Below are positions 28,258 through 35,694 of a stretch of DNA of 64,000 nt, piece after piece; the first letter of the stretch is position 1, and every line of letters begins with the position of its first letter. The stretch comes from Algoriphagus aquimarinus. GTDB lineage: Bacteria; Bacteroidota; Bacteroidia; Cytophagales; Cyclobacteriaceae. The stretch spans positions 210,831-274,830 of the forward strand of contig NZ_FOKK01000007.1 in NCBI RefSeq assembly GCF_900112005.1, given 5' to 3'. The notes beneath the pieces were generated by a model. The model did not search any database, was not told the DNA's origin, and saw only the letters and a list, made by a program, of their open reading frames with translations. The translations under genes and the position numbers were made by a program.

Positions 28258-28836
28258 ATGAATAGTGAAATCTGGTATACTGCAAGAGAAACTTATGACT
28301 CTGACTATGAAGTGGAATTTAGTTGGAAAAAGTATATTAAATGGTCCAAATTGACACATTTATCAGAGTTGGTATCACTTGATGGAATATTAAACGGGTT
28401 GGCATTTGAGCCAGACTTTGACTCTGCAGAAGATTGGAAATATATTGTTACGGAAGAACAAATGATAACGCAGTTTTTCAACTCTTTGGATTATGTAGTT
28501 GAAAAGACGAAGGACTTGGAATATTTTAATTTATTAGCAGTCGTCAGAGAACCAAACGAAGCAAAGAGTAAATTAGATAGTGAATTTGACTTTATTGGAT
28601 ATGATTTGATTGAAACAGATGGTGACGTTAGTGCTTTGACAAATTGTGGTGGGTTTGACGAATCGTTTTTACCGAAAGATTTAAATGAATTTGGACTACT
28701 AACTGAATGGGCAAAGGCTAAAAAAATTCAGACGGACTTAAGAATAAATAATCCGGAAGAACATCACGCTGATTGTTACCTCTTCGAAGTTTGGAGACAT
28801 AAAATAATTGGAAGAAAAAATAAAAAAAGCATATAA
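28258..28836 (+). CDS. Cassette 4: hypothetical cytoplasmic protein
   Basis: 192 residues, acidic overall, no signal or membrane helix. Visible features are an aromatic N-terminus (EIWYTARETYDSDYEVEF), VSLDGILNGLAFEPDF and a central acidic stretch FDFIGYDLIETDGDVSALTN. The pattern is reminiscent of small immunity-type proteins, but I cannot name a family. Its ATG lies 7 bases after the cassette start core. The stop codon TAA (28834-28836) is part of the GCATATAAC recombination core, so gene and site overlap. Confidence 0.6.
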   Translation: MNSEIWYTARETYDSDYEVEFSWKKYIKWSKLTHLSELVSLDGILNGLAFEPDFDSAEDWKYIVTEEQMITQFFNSLDYVVEKTKDLEYFNLLAVVREPNEAKSKLDSEFDFIGYDLIETDGDVSALTNCGGFDESFLPKDLNEFGLLTEWAKAKKIQTDLRINNPEEHHADCYLFEVWRHKIIGRKNKKSI

Positions 28837-28899
28837 CACTGTATATGAGATCATAGCACCCTTCGGGATGCTACGCTTCACATACTAACCGTGGTATTA
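28829..28899 (+). other. attC-like site, cassette 4/5 junction
   Basis: Begins with GCATATAAC (28829-28837), complementary to the start of cassette 4. An inner palindrome TAGC...GCTA with the arms ACCC TTC GGGAT closes the tip. It ends with CCGTGGTATTA, so the next unit starts with GTGG instead of GTT; the outer arms (CTGTATATGA and TTCACATAC) pair imperfectly. Confidence 0.65.
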
Positions 28900-28902
28900 A
28901 AA

Positions 28903-29424
28903 ATGAGCAATATCAACCTTACAGCATCAAAAGAAACTGGTTACCTTGTAGAACGGGGTGAATCAAAACTGCTTGAGTATGTTCTGATGTACGCACTCAT
29001 AGCAATTGCATTTGTTTTGGGAGTTAAGGTTTATGTGGGAGAATTCAAATATGAGACTGGTCCTACCGAAAAAACGCTTTTTATCGTCCTCTTCGTGCTT
29101 GTTCTATTATTAACCGCTTTGTCATTATATCAAATCAAATTGACCAAAAAGCTGATCTTCATTGGATATACACATACAAAAGAAGAAGCTAGGAAAGCTC
29201 TTAGGAACTTAGCAAAAGAACAGCGTTGGAAGATTAATTATGATAATCAAGAATACTTTAAGGCATTTACCAAATCAGGAGTGGTAGCTGGTAAGGAAAT
29301 AACAATTATCTATGCTACAAATGGAGTTTATACAAATGTGAGACTAGAATACGGCTTAAGGGGACGCTTTCCCTTCACCTTTGGGAAAAGGGAAACATTG
29401 GAGCTATTGAAAAAAAGAATATAA
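28903..29424 (+). CDS. Cassette 5: hypothetical protein with two membrane helices
   Basis: 173 residues from ATG 28903; GTG 28891 is in frame but lies in the site core. Two membrane helices (about 27-45 and 63-83: VLMYALIAIAFVLGV and LFIVLFVLVLLLTALSLY) are followed by a basic cytoplasmic domain of about 85 residues (YTHTKEEARKALRNLAKEQ). Family not recognised. Immediately after the stop come ACACCAC and the 3' end of a reversed group II intron remnant. Confidence 0.6.
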   Translation: MSNINLTASKETGYLVERGESKLLEYVLMYALIAIAFVLGVKVYVGEFKYETGPTEKTLFIVLFVLVLLLTALSLYQIKLTKKLIFIGYTHTKEEARKALRNLAKEQRWKINYDNQEYFKAFTKSGVVAGKEITIIYATNGVYTNVRLEYGLRGRFPFTFGKRETLELLKKRI

Positions 29425-29500
29425 ACACCACATAATCGAGTAGACGGCCGTGAGCCATAAGCCCACGGTGCGCCTCTCACACCACCGTACGTACGGGTCT

Positions 29501-29523
29501 TCCCGATAAAATCGGGACAGGCT
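29501..29523. repeat. Small palindromic element, copy 1
   Basis: TCCCGATAAAATCGGGA (29501-29517) followed by CAGGCT, placed in the distal loop of the domain V-like hairpin of the intron remnant. The same unit with one extra A is at 29646-29669. It resembles short REP-like palindromes of Cytophagales. Confidence 0.7.
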
Positions 29524-29645
29524 GTATACGGCGGTTCGTAAAGCAAAATGCAACGCTCTTTACACCGCTACATCTTTCCGCTACTTTTAAGATAAGGCTA
29601 CACAAAGGCTCCTTACCGAATTTTCATTTCACAAGATGTTCAGTC

Positions 29646-29669
29646 TCCCGATAAAAATCGGGACAGGCT
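29646..29669. repeat. Small palindromic element, copy 2
   Basis: TCCCGAT and ATCGGGA around AAAA, followed by CAGGCT; same orientation as the copy at 29501-29523. It sits close to where the reverse transcriptase gene would be expected in an intact intron. Confidence 0.7.
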
Positions 29670-30102
29670 TTCACTACTTCTGTGAGACCTCCATAGTTCT
29701 TATGGCTCGTTCCGCATAGCTACTATGACCTCTGCTGACTTCTCTTGAATGTTCTCGACAGCCAGAGATCTCCCCAGGTAAGAGCATATTCCTTCCCTCA
29801 ATATCCACTGGATCTACCATCTAAGCACTTGTTGGTTACCCAACCTTTGGACGTCAGTATGCTGTGCTACCTCATCCGACTTAAATAGCCTCAGTATCCA
29901 GCACTTCGTGCGCCCCCTTCGCACTCACGTGCTCGGGCGTATTCGTTGGAACCAAGGTTTGCAGTCTCACTTCCTTTAGTGCATGTCTTACGACAAACCA
30001 CCTTGCGACTTGCTAATGCTTCGGGGCGTTACCCCCGCACATAAGGGACTTTCACCCTCTGGTATAATTTGATATCTTCGATATCAGATGCCCATGCTGG
30101 GC

Positions 30103-30234
30103 ACACACATCACCTTGGATCCAGCGGGCGGTATTGAGTAAATATGAAAATCAGTGTCTTTAAAAATTTAGGAGTAGGTTGGAAGAGAATGGTTTCGAAA
30201 GCCCGCCGTTTCCAAGCTGAACCCCGTTATAGGC
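30103..30234 (+). other. attC-like site (130-bp type), copy 1, before cassette 6
   Basis: Begins in CACACATCACCTTGGATCCAGC and ends AAGCTGAACCCCGTTATAGGC; GTTATAGGC (30226-30234) starts cassette 6. Arms near TTGGATCCAGCGGGCGG and CCGCCGTTTCCAAGCTGAA pair imperfectly. A second copy with the same ends lies at 34692-34830. The left part of the site is taken by the intron remnant. Confidence 0.7.
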
Positions 30235-30263
30235 AATAGACCAGAATCCGAAAAGAGAAAATT

Positions 30264-31778
30264 ATGCATACTCACGCTGACAAAACGCAAGAAAACAAAA
30301 GCCAATCAGACGCCAATGTAGTTTATCATAGACAGAGCAGTGCTGAATCTACTTTTCAGTTTGTTGACAATCGACCAGAAGCTGTTGCACAACGAAAATT
30401 GCAGGAAATGGCTAATAATAGCCCTCAAGCCAAACGCGCTACACAATTGCAGACGATGGCAGATAACCATTCTGCTAAACAACAGCAACCTATCCAGAAG
30501 AAAGAAAACAATACAGGGTTACCTGACAATTTAAAATCTGGAATTGAACAATTATCAGGATATGCTATGGATGATCTAAAAGTCTATCGCAACTCCAGTA
30601 AGCCAGCACAGTTACAAGCTCATGCTTATGCACAAGGAGCCGATATTCATTTGGGGCCGGGACAAGAAAAGCACTTGGCTCACGAAGCTTGGCATGTGGT
30701 ACAACAAAAACAAGGTAGAGTAAAACCTACTAAACAATTAAAAAGTAAAGCAAACATAAACGATAATGTTACCCTAGAACATGAAGCCGATGTTATGGGA
30801 GCTAGAGCAATCTCCTTGGGTAAAACTAGCAATGATTTTGGCAACAGTTTACAACAAGTATCTAGTAATTCCTATGGACCGATTCAAATGGCTGGACATG
30901 CTGGAGTTATGATATTTGGTGGTCACCCGAATGGTAGAGCAATTTTTAAACGAGTTGAAGTAAACGAATATCAAGAATACCAACGTGTAAGAAATGAACA
31001 AGCCGTTGGGGAAGCACCCGCGAATAACGTATTTCCAAGAGTATTCGGAACGTATACTGCAGCTGAATTCAATCAAGTTGGAGCAAGGATAAACCAGGGG
31101 TATAACGCTGGTGATGCCAGAGTTCAATCTTGGTTAGAGGGTGCTAAAGCGGGTGACTTTTATGTTGAAATAGAATCTTTAGGACCTGCAGGAGATAAGG
31201 TATTTGACTTTAAAATGGGAACCAGTACGGTAAGTAGAGAAGAACTGGAAAGAAACCATGGTAAATCGAAAAGTGAGGCCCGTATAAAGAAAAAGAAGAT
31301 GGGTTTGGTGGACCGTTCTACAGAAACAAGTACCCTTGGTTTAAGAGATTCTGATGCCGCCAAAGGAATGTCAAAGTGGAGTTTCTTACCTTTTAAAATG
31401 GCTGAAACATTGAAACCTTTTAAAGAATTAATTTCTGATAGAGCAAGGGACGATGGTGCTCAAACCCCCTTTTTACCACAGGTAGCTATAGATTTACAAG
31501 GAATACATGATTATTTCGCCCAATCAGATACCGTTTATATAGCCGCAAGTATTCTTGTCAATATTTCTCAAGGGCAAGCAGGAAGGCCTGGAGATGCAGT
31601 AGAAAAAGCGAAGTTTATAGATTTGGCACACCCTATTCGAAGAGGCGAGGACAGTTTTAACAAAACCAGAAATCGTGTTTTACATGGTATTCAAAATTTA
31701 ATAAGAATTGTTAATCGAGTCGACCCAACAAATTACCAAGGGGATGATGATAACGTTGCGCCTGTCAATGCAGGGTGA
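30264..31778 (+). CDS. Cassette 6: DUF4157 (eCIS-effector-type) protein fused to an inositol-polyphosphate-kinase-like domain
   Basis: 504 residues. The N-terminus (FVDNRPEAVAQRKLQEMAN, residues 33-51) is the usual leader of DUF4157 proteins. DUF4157 spans about 85-185 with the metallopeptidase-like HEAWH (140-144) and LEHEADVMG. The C-terminal half (about 210-490) matches the inositol polyphosphate kinase family: FDFKMGT (D315, K317, G319) for the D-x-K-x-G ATP/inositol motif, then STETSTLGLR as in the IP6K motif STSATLGVR, YIAASIL for the SSLL region, FIDLAH (451-456) for IDFAH, and VLHGIQNLIRI as in the final helix. The Pro of P-x3-D-x-K-x-G is absent. DUF4157 proteins are often cargo of contractile injection systems; none is encoded nearby. 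A lipid or inositol phosphate kinase toxin is the inference. Confidence 0.78.
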   Translation: MHTHADKTQENKSQSDANVVYHRQSSAESTFQFVDNRPEAVAQRKLQEMANNSPQAKRATQLQTMADNHSAKQQQPIQKKENNTGLPDNLKSGIEQLSGYAMDDLKVYRNSSKPAQLQAHAYAQGADIHLGPGQEKHLAHEAWHVVQQKQGRVKPTKQLKSKANINDNVTLEHEADVMGARAISLGKTSNDFGNSLQQVSSNSYGPIQMAGHAGVMIFGGHPNGRAIFKRVEVNEYQEYQRVRNEQAVGEAPANNVFPRVFGTYTAAEFNQVGARINQGYNAGDARVQSWLEGAKAGDFYVEIESLGPAGDKVFDFKMGTSTVSREELERNHGKSKSEARIKKKKMGLVDRSTETSTLGLRDSDAAKGMSKWSFLPFKMAETLKPFKELISDRARDDGAQTPFLPQVAIDLQGIHDYFAQSDTVYIAASILVNISQGQAGRPGDAVEKAKFIDLAHPIRRGEDSFNKTRNRVLHGIQNLIRIVNRVDPTNYQGDDDNVAPVNAG

Positions 31779-31812
31779 GCAAGCATTTATTCGTAAAAAA
31801 AGGAAAGTAAAA

Positions 31813-31869
31813 GCCTATCACAATGCCTAAACTGCATTAAAACGCAGTTTAGCCAGACCGTTGCCAGCC
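31813..31869 (+). other. attC-like site, cassette 6/7 junction
   Basis: Starts with GCCTATCAC (31813-31821), complementary to cassette 6's GTTATAGGC except for one base, and ends with GTTGCCAGCC (31860-31869). The central hairpin CTAAACTGC/GCAGTTTAG (31827-31835, 31844-31852) equals that of the site at 27307-27363 apart from one loop base. Confidence 0.75.
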
Positions 31870-31930
31870 ATTTCCTCTATTTCGAAGTGGAATAAAATTA
31901 ACTCACTAATAAATGTAAAAATTATAAGAC

Positions 31931-32674
31931 ATGAAATACATATTATTACTCGCACTATTCATATTACAATTCACTGGTTATTCACAAACGCTTAATGAAA
32001 AACCCAGCTCTGAAAAAGGTAGTGACAAGTTATTATTAACAATCTTTCTTAAACATGATCAAAGTATGAACATAGATGAGATTGAGAAAATAAAAACCGA
32101 TCAGGGATTTTATGAAAATTTCCCATCAGAAGGTGTATCAGTTGTTGATTGGTATGTGGTAATGGGAATTGGTCAGATGGTTGTATTAGAACTTCCTGCT
32201 TCCAAATTAAGAACTGTAAATGTGGCGCTTGAGAAAACGGCTTGGAAAGCTTTTAAAACAGAGTTTTATACAACTTACAATCTATATCCTATCATAGAAA
32301 ATAAGTTGAAAAATAAATCAAAAGTAGTACTTGATTCCAAACCCTACTCTGAAAAAGCGAATGACAAGTTGTTAGTCACTGTCTTTCTTAAACATAATCA
32401 AAGTATGGTTTTAAATGAGATTGAAGCAATAAGAACCAATCAAGGGTTTTATGAAAATCTCCCTCCAGATGGTGTTTCTGTAGTTAATTGGTTTGTGGTT
32501 ATGGGACTTGGTCAAATGGTTGTGTTGGAACTTCCTGCTTCAAAATTAGCTGCTGTAAATTTGGCTATTGAAAGAACCGCATGGAAGGCTTTTACAACAG
32601 AAATTTACCCAACTTACAACCTATACCCTATAATAGAAAATAAATTAAAGAATAGGTCAAAAGTAAATTACTAG
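31931..32674 (+). CDS. Cassette 7: secreted protein made of two near-identical domains
   Basis: 247 residues: a signal peptide (MKYILLLALFILQFTGYSQ) and two tandem copies of a domain of about 100 residues. Each copy runs from SEK...NDKLL to NLYPIIENKLKN with shared blocks DQGFYEN or NQGFYEN, MGIGQMVVLELPASKL or MGLGQMVVLELPASKL, and TAWKAF. The fold looks like a ferredoxin-like alpha/beta unit of the kind seen in small dimeric proteins, so the duplication may form an internal dimer. Function unknown. Located between cores GTTGCCAGCC and a weaker TACCAAC. Confidence 0.7.
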   Translation: MKYILLLALFILQFTGYSQTLNEKPSSEKGSDKLLLTIFLKHDQSMNIDEIEKIKTDQGFYENFPSEGVSVVDWYVVMGIGQMVVLELPASKLRTVNVALEKTAWKAFKTEFYTTYNLYPIIENKLKNKSKVVLDSKPYSEKANDKLLVTVFLKHNQSMVLNEIEAIRTNQGFYENLPPDGVSVVNWFVVMGLGQMVVLELPASKLAAVNLAIERTAWKAFTTEIYPTYNLYPIIENKLKNRSKVNY

Positions 32675-32719
32675 AGTTTTTTTTTGTCATAAACAGTCAA
32701 AAAAATCTTATAAAACGGT

Positions 32720-32871
32720 TACCAACATCGTGTATATTAAGGACTTGGTCACTGCCGACTTACGAACATTCCTTCGGAATATTCTATCTGTGATTTACTG
32801 CTAAATCACTTACTTAAAACACACGTCTAATCATACACAACAACGCCGCTGCTCACAGACCACGTTAATAT
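32720..32871 (+). other. Degenerate attC-like site, cassette 7/8 junction
   Basis: Starts near TACCAAC (32720-32726; 7 of 10 bases complementary to cassette 7's start when extended) and ends at CACGTTAATAT, with GTT at 32864. It contains a smaller hairpin, GAACATTCCTTCGGAATATTC. Pairing of the outer arms is poor. No gene is seen. Confidence 0.5.
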
Positions 32872-32905
32872 AAATTGAGTTCTAATTATTATTCACACAA
32901 GACGA

Positions 32906-34564
32906 ATGAAACAATTACTATTAATTATTATAATTTCAATACAGACACAATTTTTATGGGGTCAAGACATTCTAATTACTCAAAATAGCATACAAACACC
33001 TGTATTAAAGTACAAAAAACTTTCACCGGTTATACAATTTCAACTACAGTCCAAAAATGAGTTTAGTGTCAAAAAGTTGGTGCTAGAATTTGAAGGAACT
33101 ACCAACATTAACGATATAGATTCAGTATTTCTGATTGACATGGGGCAAGATAGTACCTGGCATACAGAAAGAGGAAGCATAGTCAAACAGAAAGCGCTGA
33201 CGGAAGAGACTGCTACTTTTACTTTTTCAACACCGCAACAGATTAAAAACAACTATTTCATTGCTGCTGTAAAACTTAGAGATTCTACTTCACTTAATCA
33301 TTCCATTTCAGCAGGGGTAAAAAAGGTTGAATTCATCGAAGCACAATCGCTTTCATTTGTAGCTGATACCAATCGAATTAGACAGCGTGTAGGTGTTGCC
33401 TTAAGGAATGGAGGAGATGATGGGGTCGTTAGATATCGAATTCCCGGTATAGCCAGTACCAATGAAAACAGTTTACTTGCCATTTATGATATTAGAAGAG
33501 ATAATGGCAGAGATCTGCAGGGTAATATTGATATAGGTGTCAGCAGAAGTATAGATGGGGGAAATACTTGGGAACCTATGCGCATAGCATTAGATATGGG
33601 GGAATTCGGCAATCTCCCACAGAAGTTCAATGGAGTTAGTGATGCGAGTATATTAGTGGACAAAAACAGTAATGCGATTTATATTATTGGCTGCTGGATG
33701 CATGGCGTAATCGATGAACAAAAAGGCATTCCGATTAAAAATCTAACTGAGAATTCAACGAATTGGAACCATCAATGGAGGAATAATGGATCCTTACCTG
33801 GATTAGACATCAACATAACCTCTCAAATTCTCCTAACAAAATCAACTGATGACGGCAAAACATGGGGAGAACCCGTGAATATTACCAAGCAGGTGAAACA
33901 ACCTGAATGGTATCTATTTGCACCAGCTCCCGGAAGTGGGATAACTCTAGATGATGGCACTTTGGTATTCCCTACGCAAGGCAAAGACAAGAATCAACTA
34001 CCTTTTTCAAATATTACATTCAGTAAAGATGGTGGTCAAGCATGGCAATCAAGTAATCCATCCTACAGCAATACGACTGAAAATATGGTCGTGCAATTAA
34101 ATGATGGAAGCATTATGCAAAATATGCGAGACAATCGAAATGCCTCAAACAAATCTGATAGTAATGGACGTGCTGTGTTCGTAACCAAGGATTTAGGAGA
34201 AGAATGGGTGGAACATCCCACGCATCATAATGCTCTGATTGAACCAGTTTGCATGGCGTCTATCTACAAACACACCTATACCACCGCCACTGGAAATCAA
34301 AAAAGCATATTACTGTTTTCGAATCCGAACTCAAAATACAAGCGTGAGCAAATGACAATTAAAATAAGCCTAGATGAAGGTAAAACTTGGCCTGAGGAGT
34401 ATTGGACTCTATTGGATAAACTAAGTCTTAGTGGTGGTTATTCATCCTTAACAAGCATCGACAACAATACCATAGGCATATTGTATGAGGGAAGTCAGGC
34501 CCAAATGACATTTGAAAGTATCAGGTTAAATGAATTGGGAATAGAAGATGCTCAGTTACCTTGA
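32906..34564 (+). CDS. Cassette 8: secreted exo-alpha-sialidase (GH33)
   Basis: 552 residues with signal peptide (MKQLLLIIIISIQTQFLWGQ). Residues about 20-155 form a beta-sandwich sialidase N-terminal domain of the Bacteroidota type (FSVKKLVLEFEGTTNINDID). The catalytic propeller begins VVRYRIPGIAST (the Arg-Ile-Pro motif that binds the substrate carboxylate), then has Asp-boxes SRSIDGGNTW, TKSTDDGKTW, SKDGGQAW and SLDEGKTW. It cleaves terminal sialic acids from glycans outside the cell or in the periplasm. Unlike most genes in cassette arrays it is long and of clear metabolic use; it pairs logically with the fucose operon 12 kb upstream. Confidence 0.92.
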   Translation: MKQLLLIIIISIQTQFLWGQDILITQNSIQTPVLKYKKLSPVIQFQLQSKNEFSVKKLVLEFEGTTNINDIDSVFLIDMGQDSTWHTERGSIVKQKALTEETATFTFSTPQQIKNNYFIAAVKLRDSTSLNHSISAGVKKVEFIEAQSLSFVADTNRIRQRVGVALRNGGDDGVVRYRIPGIASTNENSLLAIYDIRRDNGRDLQGNIDIGVSRSIDGGNTWEPMRIALDMGEFGNLPQKFNGVSDASILVDKNSNAIYIIGCWMHGVIDEQKGIPIKNLTENSTNWNHQWRNNGSLPGLDINITSQILLTKSTDDGKTWGEPVNITKQVKQPEWYLFAPAPGSGITLDDGTLVFPTQGKDKNQLPFSNITFSKDGGQAWQSSNPSYSNTTENMVVQLNDGSIMQNMRDNRNASNKSDSNGRAVFVTKDLGEEWVEHPTHHNALIEPVCMASIYKHTYTTATGNQKSILLFSNPNSKYKREQMTIKISLDEGKTWPEEYWTLLDKLSLSGGYSSLTSIDNNTIGILYEGSQAQMTFESIRLNELGIEDAQLP

Positions 34565-34608
34565 GATATATGTAAAAGCACGGCCAGATTTCTGAAAATG
34601 AAAAAGTA

Positions 34609-34830
34609 AGTATAACGTCACAGCCGAGTAAAAGGCAATTTCATGCGTTGGAACGACCATCTTTTTGCACATATCTATATTCAACATTCAAGGCACACAC
34701 ATCACCTTGGATACAGCGGGCTGTTCAGTGTAAATAGAAAATTCAGTATATTGAATAAGCTAGAAGTAGGTTGGTAACGAGCAGCTCTGAAAGCCCATCA
34801 ACTCCAAGCTGAATCCCGTTAGCACTATAG
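34609..34830 (+). other. Composite attC-like region with the second 130-bp site copy, cassette 8/9 junction
   Basis: The left part begins AGTATAAC (34609-34616), weakly complementary to cassette 8's GTTAATAT. The right part, from GGCACACACATCACCTTGGA at 34692 to AAGCTGAATCCCGTTAGC, parallels the site before cassette 6. GTTAGCACTATAG (34818-34830) starts cassette 9. The mixture suggests loss of a cassette or fusion of two sites. No gene is present. Confidence 0.6.
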
Positions 34831-34841
34831 AATATCGAAAC

Positions 34842-35663
34842 ATGAGAAATTTCTTTATACTGCTTTTCTTTACCCTTATCTCTACCAACACAGCGTTTGG
34901 ACAACTTCCAGTTAACAAAAATGGTAGATTTTTAGAAATCAATAAAGCACAAATTTATTTTGAAGAGTATGGAGAAGGTGAACCGCTTTTTCTTCTTCAT
35001 GGGTTTCTCAACACAGCGGACAACTGGAGTAACTTTATCGAAGAATATTCAAAAAACTATAGAGTTATTGTTTGGGATATGCGAGGCCATGGTCGCTCAA
35101 CTAATCCGGATGATCAGAAGGATTTTAAACATCAGCAGGCAGCGATGGATCTGTTGGAATTGATGGACAAGTTAACTATCGACAAAACAAAAGCCATTGG
35201 ACACAGCTCTGGGGCTATCACGATTTTGTATGCTGCATCCATTGCCCCTGAAAAATTTGAAGCCATCATTCCAATTGCCGGCCAACATCACTATTCTGAA
35301 CCGGTTAGAGATTGGATTAAGAGTAAAATCTGGGAAGATTTTTTTGATCAAGAAGAACTCGATTCATTGCACGGGAGAAAGAAGAGCGAACTATTGAAAA
35401 GACAATTTTACAATTTTTGGAAATTGAATGGTGATCCATCATTATCGAATGAGCTATTGCAAAGGATTACGGCGCGCACCCTGGTAGTTCATGGCGACAA
35501 TGACTTTATCCCTGTGACCCAAGCGTGGGAAATCTACAACAACATTCCCTATGCTCGTATTTGGATTTCGCCTAATACTGGGCATATGCCACAATATGGG
35601 CCAGGAAATGATACAGACTTCATTAGGAGATCATTAGATTTTTTAAAAGGAGAAGGCTGGTAA
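34842..35663 (+). CDS. Cassette 9: exported alpha/beta hydrolase
   Basis: 273 residues with signal peptide (MRNFFILLFFTLISTNTAFGQ). The hydrolase fold shows oxyanion HGFLNTADNW, WDMRGHGRST, nucleophile elbow GHSSGAITI, acid VHGDNDFIP and catalytic His in SPNTGHMPQYG, so the triad is complete. Family members include esterases, haloalkane dehalogenase relatives and lactonases; no substrate can be assigned. It is the last unit of the array; its ATG lies 24 bases after the site core. Confidence 0.82.
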   Translation: MRNFFILLFFTLISTNTAFGQLPVNKNGRFLEINKAQIYFEEYGEGEPLFLLHGFLNTADNWSNFIEEYSKNYRVIVWDMRGHGRSTNPDDQKDFKHQQAAMDLLELMDKLTIDKTKAIGHSSGAITILYAASIAPEKFEAIIPIAGQHHYSEPVRDWIKSKIWEDFFDQEELDSLHGRKKSELLKRQFYNFWKLNGDPSLSNELLQRITARTLVVHGDNDFIPVTQAWEIYNNIPYARIWISPNTGHMPQYGPGNDTDFIRRSLDFLKGEGW

Positions 35664-35694
35664 ATCTGTAATCCTCCCTCTGGAGCACTTGGAT

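Larger units (their letters stand above)
29430..30108 (-). mobile_element. ORF-less group II intron remnant, antisense to the cassettes
   Basis: Read on the minus strand, the element opens GTGTGTGCCCAGCATGGGC, soon followed by GAGGGTGAAAGTCCCTTA, as in the domain I start of many bacterial group II introns. Further on it has GAAGTCAGCAGAGGTCATAG, typical of the sequence before the intron reverse transcriptase gene. Near its end a domain V-like hairpin reads GAACCGCCGTATAC...GTACGTACGGTGGTGTGAG, followed by GTCTACTCGATT. No reverse transcriptase frame remains, so the coding part is deleted. A 23-base palindromic unit interrupts the structure twice. Boundaries are approximate. It lies inside what should be the attC site of cassette 5. 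Confidence 0.7.

Noticed and set aside
29430..30110. A reverse transcriptase pseudogene
   Set aside because: No frame on the minus strand retains reverse transcriptase or maturase motifs; only the RNA structural parts of a group II intron are visible.
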